A stretch of DNA of 23,527 nt, taken from IMG/VR virus record IMGVR_UViG_3300003890_000033, positions 18,105 to 41,631 of that record, one strand, 5' to 3'. Under the pieces are notes generated by a model. The model searched no databases and was not told the origin of the DNA. It saw only the letters and a program-made list of their open reading frames with translations. Positions 21,996 to 23,527 of this stretch are shown here, piece by piece; the stretch's first letter is position 1, and each line of letters begins with the position of its first letter. Origin of the DNA: a virus. The position numbers and the translations under genes were made by a program.

Positions 21996-23527
21996 ATGGG
22001 AAGAATTTCCATAAGGATCTTTAATAACCCCGATATTGGTGGTTACTACCATCGTAAAGCGGTTAATATATTAGATTCTGTTACCACTAGTTTACCCACA
22101 GGTATAACTATAACCCTTGATGGATATCAGATTACTGATGGTGACAGAGTTCTATTTACCAATCTATCAGACCCTTCCTTAAATGGTAGGATCTATGAAG
22201 CTGATATTGTAGATAAAAAACTTATCTTTAAATTGGCTAGAGATGGTCGTGCGTCTAATGGTGATACCTTGGATGGTGATACTACTTACGTATACTTCGG
22301 TTCACATAAAGGTGAACTATGGACGTATGACGGCGGCACTTGGATACAATTAGATGTTGATATTCTAGAATCAGATGATATCAAACGTGATGGTTCAGCG
22401 CCCCCATTAGCCGATATTTCTTGGGACGGATATAAATTAACGGATTTGGGCGCTCCTACTAATCCTAATGACGCTGCTACAAAAGCTTATATTGATGCTG
22501 GTATTTCTGGTATCACTGAGCAAGTTCAAGATACCGTTGCGGCTTTAATTCAAAATGGAACGGGATTAAACTGGACTTACAATGATACTCTTAATACATT
22601 AACTGGCAACGTCACTCTTTCTCCTTTTAACACTACTGATTTAGCTGAAGGATCTAATTTATATTATACAGATGAACGAGTTGATGATCGTGTATCAACT
22701 TTAATACAGAATGGTACTGGTCTAACTTGGACTTATAATGATGGATTAGGTACTTTACAAGGTAATGTTTCCTTATCTCCCTTTTCTACTTCAGATCTAG
22801 TAGAAGGTTTAAATCTATATTATACTCAAGCTAGATTTAATATAGCTTTTGCAGCTAAAAGCACTACTGATTTAGCAGAAGGCAGTAATCTTTACTATAC
22901 CGATGAGCGAGTTGATGATAGAGTTGCAGCATTAATTATTGACGGTCCAGGTATTACTTGGACTTATAATGATGGTGCTGGAACACTTCAAGCCTCTTCT
23001 TCTCTTGCAGGATTCGATACTGATGATCTTGCTGAAGGAGCCACAAATCTATATTTTACTAATGAACGTGTAGATGATAGAGTAGCGGCGTTAATTCAAA
23101 ATGGTACTGGTATCCAATGGACTTATAATGATGGTGCCAATACTCTTCAAGCTAATGTCTCTTTGTCTGCATTTTCAACTTCAGATTTAGCAGAAGGTTC
23201 AAATCTTTATTATACTGAGGAACGAGTCGATGACCGAGTTTCTACATTAATACAAAATGGAACCGGTCTAACTTGGACTTATAATGATATTCTTAATACT
23301 TTTACTGGTAATGTCAGTTTAGCATCATTCAGTACTACTAATCTTGCTGAAGGCAGCAATCTATATTTTACTGATGAGAGAGCGCAAGATGCCGTCGGCG
23401 CTGCGCTACTTAATAGCTCATCTTTAACTTGGAGTTATAACGATACAGCTAATCAAATTAGTGCAGTTGTTGTTGCTTCAGGTATTACCCACGGAAATTT
23501 ATCAGGACTTTCTGCGGACGATCACCC
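21996..23527 (+). CDS. Tail fibre with 52-residue tandem repeats, partial
   Basis: Open from the ATG at 21996 (ribosome site TTGGAGT at 21984-21990) to the window end, at least 510 codons, so the C-terminus is missing. The N-terminus (MGRISIRIFNNPDIGGYYHR) is followed by a conserved fibre segment, YVYFGSHKGELWTYDGGTW, and KLTDLGAPTNPNDAATKAYI (about 147-166), the usual linker from fibre shaft to repeats. About six copies of a 52-residue repeat follow (22536-23480), then GITHGNLSGLSADDHP, the 'HGNLsGL..DDHpqY' motif seen in many fibres. It is a likely long or side fibre of the tail, and the receptor-binding tip lies beyond the window. Confidence 0.87.
   Translation, partial: MGRISIRIFNNPDIGGYYHRKAVNILDSVTTSLPTGITITLDGYQITDGDRVLFTNLSDPSLNGRIYEADIVDKKLIFKLARDGRASNGDTLDGDTTYVYFGSHKGELWTYDGGTWIQLDVDILESDDIKRDGSAPPLADISWDGYKLTDLGAPTNPNDAATKAYIDAGISGITEQVQDTVAALIQNGTGLNWTYNDTLNTLTGNVTLSPFNTTDLAEGSNLYYTDERVDDRVSTLIQNGTGLTWTYNDGLGTLQGNVSLSPFSTSDLVEGLNLYYTQARFNIAFAAKSTTDLAEGSNLYYTDERVDDRVAALIIDGPGITWTYNDGAGTLQASSSLAGFDTDDLAEGATNLYFTNERVDDRVAALIQNGTGIQWTYNDGANTLQANVSLSAFSTSDLAEGSNLYYTEERVDDRVSTLIQNGTGLTWTYNDILNTFTGNVSLASFSTTNLAEGSNLYFTDERAQDAVGAALLNSSSLTWSYNDTANQISAVVVASGITHGNLSGLSADDH
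22536..23480 (+). repeat. Six-fold 52-residue (156-bp) fibre shaft repeat
   Basis: Units begin at 22536, 22692, 22923, 23082, 23238 and 23394, each with VAALIQNGTG..WTYND..., then TDLAEGSNLYYTDERVDDR. The spacing is 156 bases, except 231 from the second to third (one 25-residue half unit, LVEGLNLYYTQARFNIAFAA, is added) and 159 from the third to fourth (one extra codon). The units are diverged at the base level. Confidence 0.92.

Noticed and set aside
22536-23480. CRISPR-like or direct DNA repeat array
   Set aside because: The periodicity is a coding one in multiples of three, with synonymous divergence and no spacers; it is a protein shaft repeat.

Overview
The window is a block of late virion genes from a contractile-tailed (myovirus-type) phage or prophage. 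Every gene is on the + strand, packed with gaps of a few bases or 1-base TAATG overlaps. The DNA is AT-rich. No host gene, tRNA, integrase or rRNA is visible, so the host cannot be named from this sequence. No gene-free stretch longer than 300 bases exists; the largest gaps are the terminator region at 2724-2787 and the apparent gap at 5397-5546, which is really a -1 frame extension of the upstream gene.

Layout: 1-671 is the 3' part of a protein just upstream of the sheath, possibly a tail terminator. 691-2130 is the tail sheath. 2151-2723 is the main tail tube, followed by a strong intrinsic terminator. 2788-3471 and 3475-4002 are two further tube paralogues, likely tube-initiator or baseplate-junction rings. 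4022-4633 is an HNH-family homing-type endonuclease that has lost its catalytic histidine. 4635-5396 is a T4 gp26-like zinc-binding tail/baseplate assembly chaperone, with a probable programmed -1 frameshift at T TTT TTC that adds 64 residues and ends inside the start of the tape measure gene at 5547. Then come a CIS-tube-like protein, a gp53/LysM-like wedge protein, a gp27-like hub, a gp5-like OB-fold/beta-helix spike without lysozyme, an internally duplicated unknown protein, the gp25-like wedge, a very large gp6/gpJ-like wedge and a gp7/gpI-like wedge. The window ends with an unknown large structural protein, a fibre with two C1q-like domains, and a truncated fibre with 52-residue tandem repeats.

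The set matches the core of phage tails and extracellular contractile injection systems: tube, sheath, tube initiators, chaperone, tape measure, hub, spike, gp25, gp6 and gp7, then receptor-binding proteins. Expression seems tuned by stoichiometry. The many-copy sheath and main tube use CGN arginine codons, carry good ribosome sites and end in a terminator. The low-copy tube paralogues begin 11 bases after the terminator, use AGA/AGG, and the first has no clear ribosome site.

The most unusual feature is a small beta-rich module of about 55-75 residues that recurs in different virion proteins: sheath, gp6-like (at least twice plus a divergent copy), gp7-like, the 724-residue protein and probably the first protein. 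It appears to be inserted into otherwise ordinary folds, and in one case it splits a recognisable beta-sandwich domain. This looks like a phage-wide decorating or adhesive module spread along the whole tail.
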